Assembly: GCA_947653505.1 (NCBI GenBank)
Contig: CANTHI010000145.1
Location: 1 to 8,425 of the forward strand
Source of the DNA: an uncultured Eubacterium sp.
GTDB lineage: Bacteria > Bacillota_A > Clostridia > Lachnospirales > Lachnospiraceae
Direction: 5' to 3'
DNA: 8,425 nucleotides
Shown: piece by piece, positions 5,935-8,425 of the stretch
Numbering within the stretch: the first letter of the stretch is position 1
How the letters are laid out: the number at the start of each line of letters is the position of its first letter
Made by a program: the position numbers and the translations under genes
Notes under the pieces: model-generated
What the model was told of the DNA's origin: nothing
The model's input: the letters and a program-made list of their open reading frames with translations, nothing else
Databases searched by the model: none

Positions 5935-8425
5935 GCTTTCACCCAAAACTCCATCTGATAGATTTTTGCAATCTGCGCTTCGATCTGACGGATCCGTTTT
6001 TCCTTTTCCCGCTCCAGTACCTCTACGGTCCTGCGGTCAGACTTTTTTTGTAAGGTAAGATTCAGCCGGTAGATCTGCTTCGCGTCGGCTACCACTGCGT
6101 CATAGACCGCTTTCTGGTCTTCCTGTGTAAAATCCAGCTCCAAAAACGGAATCCGTTTTAACAGGTACGTGCCTCTGGCCGTATAGCCTCCCTCAAAATC
6201 ACTCCCCATCGTACGCAGCAGCTTTTCGGTATATGGATGATTCAGCCACGCCTGTATGTACGCCAGATCATAACGACAGTCCTCAGGCGCCGCGATCGCG
6301 CAGTATCCGGCTGTACCGCCCGAAGCGATCAGCATATCCTGCGTATCGTAGGCATACATCGGCTGGCGGCTCAGCACCCGCACGATCAGCTTTGGCGTGT
6401 GGACAAATGCCGTCAGCGCCTGTGTCCGGCCATACTGATACCAGTTTTCACTGGTCGCGTTTTTAATATCCCGTCCCACTCCATGATTCAGACACTTTGG
6501 CACGAGCAGCTCATAGCAGGCATTCAGATACGAGAAAGCGCCAGGATACTCTTTTTGCATCGTTTCCGGACCGATCAGATTTCCTTCTTCTGTATAAGGA
6601 AAAATAATACGCTTATCCGTATGCAGGATCGAATACGTCTGCATCCCTTTTTCATCTGCTTTGGTCGGTTTAAAATAAGGTTTTAAAATACGTTTCTCGA
6701 TCGTATAAATACAGCCAAATTTCCGGATCGTGACCTCATGTTCCGTTTCATTTAACACTTCTTTTCCTGTAAACCAGTATACCGGCTCAGGCCGCTCCGC
6801 GCTTGTCTGGATCCCATTGAAAATATTTACGATCTCTCCCAGCGGACGCGCATGCTTTTCCAGCCCTGAAATCATCTTCATAAACGGAATATCGGTGCAC
6901 AGACGCCACGGCGCACTTCCAAGCGACGCATTTGCCACCTGCATCTGCTCCTGTGCCTCTCCCGTCCACAAGCCCGCAAGCGAGGACACATTTGTATACT
7001 TCATATACGTATGTTTTGTATTTCTGCATAAGACAATCGCACTATAGATCGTCTTATCCGGAAACAGCTGCAAATCCCCAAAATCATCCAGCTGAACGAG
7101 CCTGTCCGCCAGCAGCTGCCGCAGCTTCTGCCCCGCGTCCGTTTTATAAAATTTGTTCGGCACGATATAGCAAAGCGTCCCGCCCGTCTGAAGCAGCTGC
7201 ATGGCACGTTCTATAAACAAAAAGTACTTATCAAACTGTTTATACGCCGTCTGATATTTTTTCTTATAAATCGCAAACTCCGTATCCGATTCCAGCGTAT
7301 GCAGATCCTCCGTCTTTACATAAGGCGGATTGCCGGCAATAACTGTAAAACCAGTCTGTTCGTCCGCAAAATCCCATGCAAACGGGATCACCCTGCAGAG
7401 CAGCTCCGGCGAACAAATATCGTCATCGAGATCCTCCCTCGTAATCAGCGCATTTCCATTTCTGATATTTTCATTCAGATCCGGCAGCGCAGGCACACAG
7501 TCATGCATGGACGCAGGCGTCTCGTCTTCCATTAATTTGATCAGCAGGGAAAACCGGCTCACCCAGACCGCATGGATATCGATATCCACCCCATAAATAC
7601 AATGCGTCAAAATCGCCTTTTTTTCCTCAAACGGCAGCTTTTTCTTTCCGTTGTCCAGCTCCAGCAGAACGTCCGGCTCATGTTCCAGATACCATTCCAC
7701 ACAGTAATCCACCAGATACTGATACGCCTCTTCCAAAAACACCCCCGAGCCGCACGCAATATCCGCAACCCGCACCGCTAGAATCTCCCGCGGCGTCTTC
7801 CCCTCGCAGTATGGCCCAAGCGAGGTTTTTATCATATATTTTACGATTTCTGTCGGTGTGGAAACCACCGACCGGTACCGGTAGGCCCCTTTGGCCGTCA
7901 GCGTGATCCTGCCCTGCTCTTCGATCAGGCATTCCGTTAAAAACGCTTCATAAATTTTGCCCAGAATGCCAGGCTCTATCATATGAAACAGATATGGATT
8001 CTGCGGGTAATACAGCGACTGGATCATCTTATAAAGAATCCCCGCATCCAGCTCTGATAATACCGCGTTTTGGACAAACAGGCCGGAATTATACCGTCTG
8101 TCCGTCTCCTGAAACACCCGCTGCAGCGCGGCACACAGCTTTTTTTTCATATCCGGCCTGATATCCGGACCGCTGATCCTGATACCTGTCTGATCATAAA
8201 TCTGACTGCTGTCACGGATGGTTTCCTTCAGGCTCTTATATAATGGCAGATTCCGGTCCTCGCAGATGCGCAGAAAAATGATCTGGTTGATCAGTTCCTG
8301 TACCGCGTCGTTTAACAGGTCCATATCGTGGTACTTTTCAAATTTCTGATACAGATCCGTCCCGATCTCCAGCCGCCACTCATTCATCTGTCTTAGAAAA
8401 ATCTCATCGATCTGAGCCGCATATC
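5931..8425 (-). CDS. Eco57I-like type IIG restriction-modification enzyme, 5' truncated
   Basis: 830 complete codons are visible; the frame stays open to the window edge. The ATG at 8387 is probably internal, because the upstream codons read YAAQIDEIFLRQ, typical of the linker before the helical segment LNDAVQELINQIIFLRICED in type IIG enzymes. Counting from that Met, VVSTPTEIVKYM (about 173-184) is the motif X region, DIACGSG (209-215) is SAM motif I, and NPPY (353-356) is catalytic motif IV, indicating N6-adenine methylation. A target-recognition region follows from about LGEIVNIFNGIQTSAE. The C-terminus is a charged coiled-coil-like stretch (EVLEREKEKRIRQIEAQIAK). Family proteins are about 1000 aa or more and carry a PD-(D/E)XK nuclease at the N-terminus, which would lie outside this window, so cleavage activity is inferred and not seen. 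A PglX-type methyltransferase from a phage-defence cluster is an alternative, less likely given the M.Eco57I-sized partner. Confidence 0.88.
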   Translation of the reverse strand, partial: YAAQIDEIFLRQMNEWRLEIGTDLYQKFEKYHDMDLLNDAVQELINQIIFLRICEDRNLPLYKSLKETIRDSSQIYDQTGIRISGPDIRPDMKKKLCAALQRVFQETDRRYNSGLFVQNAVLSELDAGILYKMIQSLYYPQNPYLFHMIEPGILGKIYEAFLTECLIEEQGRITLTAKGAYRYRSVVSTPTEIVKYMIKTSLGPYCEGKTPREILAVRVADIACGSGVFLEEAYQYLVDYCVEWYLEHEPDVLLELDNGKKKLPFEEKKAILTHCIYGVDIDIHAVWVSRFSLLIKLMEDETPASMHDCVPALPDLNENIRNGNALITREDLDDDICSPELLCRVIPFAWDFADEQTGFTVIAGNPPYVKTEDLHTLESDTEFAIYKKKYQTAYKQFDKYFLFIERAMQLLQTGGTLCYIVPNKFYKTDAGQKLRQLLADRLVQLDDFGDLQLFPDKTIYSAIVLCRNTKHTYMKYTNVSSLAGLWTGEAQEQMQVANASLGSAPWRLCTDIPFMKMISGLEKHARPLGEIVNIFNGIQTSAERPEPVYWFTGKEVLNETEHEVTIRKFGCIYTIEKRILKPYFKPTKADEKGMQTYSILHTDKRIIFPYTEEGNLIGPETMQKEYPGAFSYLNACYELLVPKCLNHGVGRDIKNATSENWYQYGRTQALTAFVHTPKLIVRVLSRQPMYAYDTQDMLIASGGTAGYCAIAAPEDCRYDLAYIQAWLNHPYTEKLLRTMGSDFEGGYTARGTYLLKRIPFLELDFTQEDQKAVYDAVVADAKQIYRLNLTLQKKSDRRTVEVLEREKEKRIRQIEAQIAKIYQMEFWVKA

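Noticed and set aside
5935..5946. TTG start for the 542-aa methyltransferase
   Set aside because: It adds four residues with no family support. The ATG in the ATGA overlap is the normal coupled start.
4294..8000. Plus-strand open frames of 60-180 codons opposite the methyltransferases
   Set aside because: They are antisense shadows of well-supported genes, with low-complexity Arg/Pro/His-rich translations and no ribosome binding sites.
8140..8147. Run of eight A residues in the large methyltransferase as a contingency tract
   Set aside because: It encodes an in-frame Lys run (MKKKL). Runs of 7 are common elsewhere in the window, and there is no sign of an off-phase.
4306..8425. Type I restriction system (HsdM/HsdS)
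   Set aside because: No HsdS-like specificity subunit is visible. Both proteins carry NPPY-type methylase motifs with their own C-terminal recognition regions, as in type IIG/Eco57I systems.

Overview
The window looks like moderate-GC Clostridia DNA, probably a gut-type Lachnospiraceae. The signs are strong AGGAGG-like ribosome binding sites, a lactose/cellobiose-family PTS split into separate IIB, IIC and IIA genes, a GH1 phospho-glucosidase and an RpiR-type regulator. The taxonomic call is an inference from gene content; there is no rRNA or tRNA to anchor it. Every gene I can support lies on the minus strand, so the window is read here from high to low coordinates.

(1) 8425-4306, DNA modification and probably restriction. 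A large Eco57I-type N6-adenine methyltransferase, very likely the C-terminal 830 codons of a type IIG restriction-modification enzyme, runs off the right edge, so its N-terminus is not visible. It overlaps a second, stand-alone gamma-type N6-adenine methyltransferase of 542 aa by an ATGA stop/start. The large-enzyme plus ~540-aa methyltransferase layout is that of the classical Eco57I system.

(2) 4291-3542, an RpiR/MurR-family regulator (HTH plus SIS domain). It starts 14 nt after the methyltransferase stop, and that stop codon is part of the regulator's Shine-Dalgarno sequence. A terminator-like hairpin follows it at 3463-3420.

(3) 3365-1, a beta-glucoside/cellobiose uptake and hydrolysis operon. 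A good promoter (CTGACA, 17 bp, TATAAT) precedes IIB (102 aa) and IIC (440 aa). A 756-nt gene-free gap follows, then IIA (110 aa) and a GH1 6-phospho-beta-glucosidase that is cut by the left edge. The expected pathway is phosphorylation of a beta-disaccharide during import through IIA, IIB and IIC, cleavage of the phosphodisaccharide by GH1, and control by RpiR in response to a phosphosugar.

(4) Non-coding structure. The IIC-IIA gap holds three separate structures: a 3 x 32-bp tandem repeat, a 12-bp-stem hairpin, and a ~365-bp pyrimidine-rich (purine-rich in the mRNA) array of degenerate 18-19-bp units with a near-perfect 37-bp super-repeat. A 3 x 15-bp palindromic repeat sits between IIA and GH1. 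The first 35 bases are an exact reverse complement of bases 115-149 and interrupt the GH1 reading, which looks like a fold-back chimera at a contig end.

No clearly new biological system is visible. The items most worth checking are the coupling of the restriction-modification pair to the sugar regulator, and the repeat-filled leader that splits the PTS operon.
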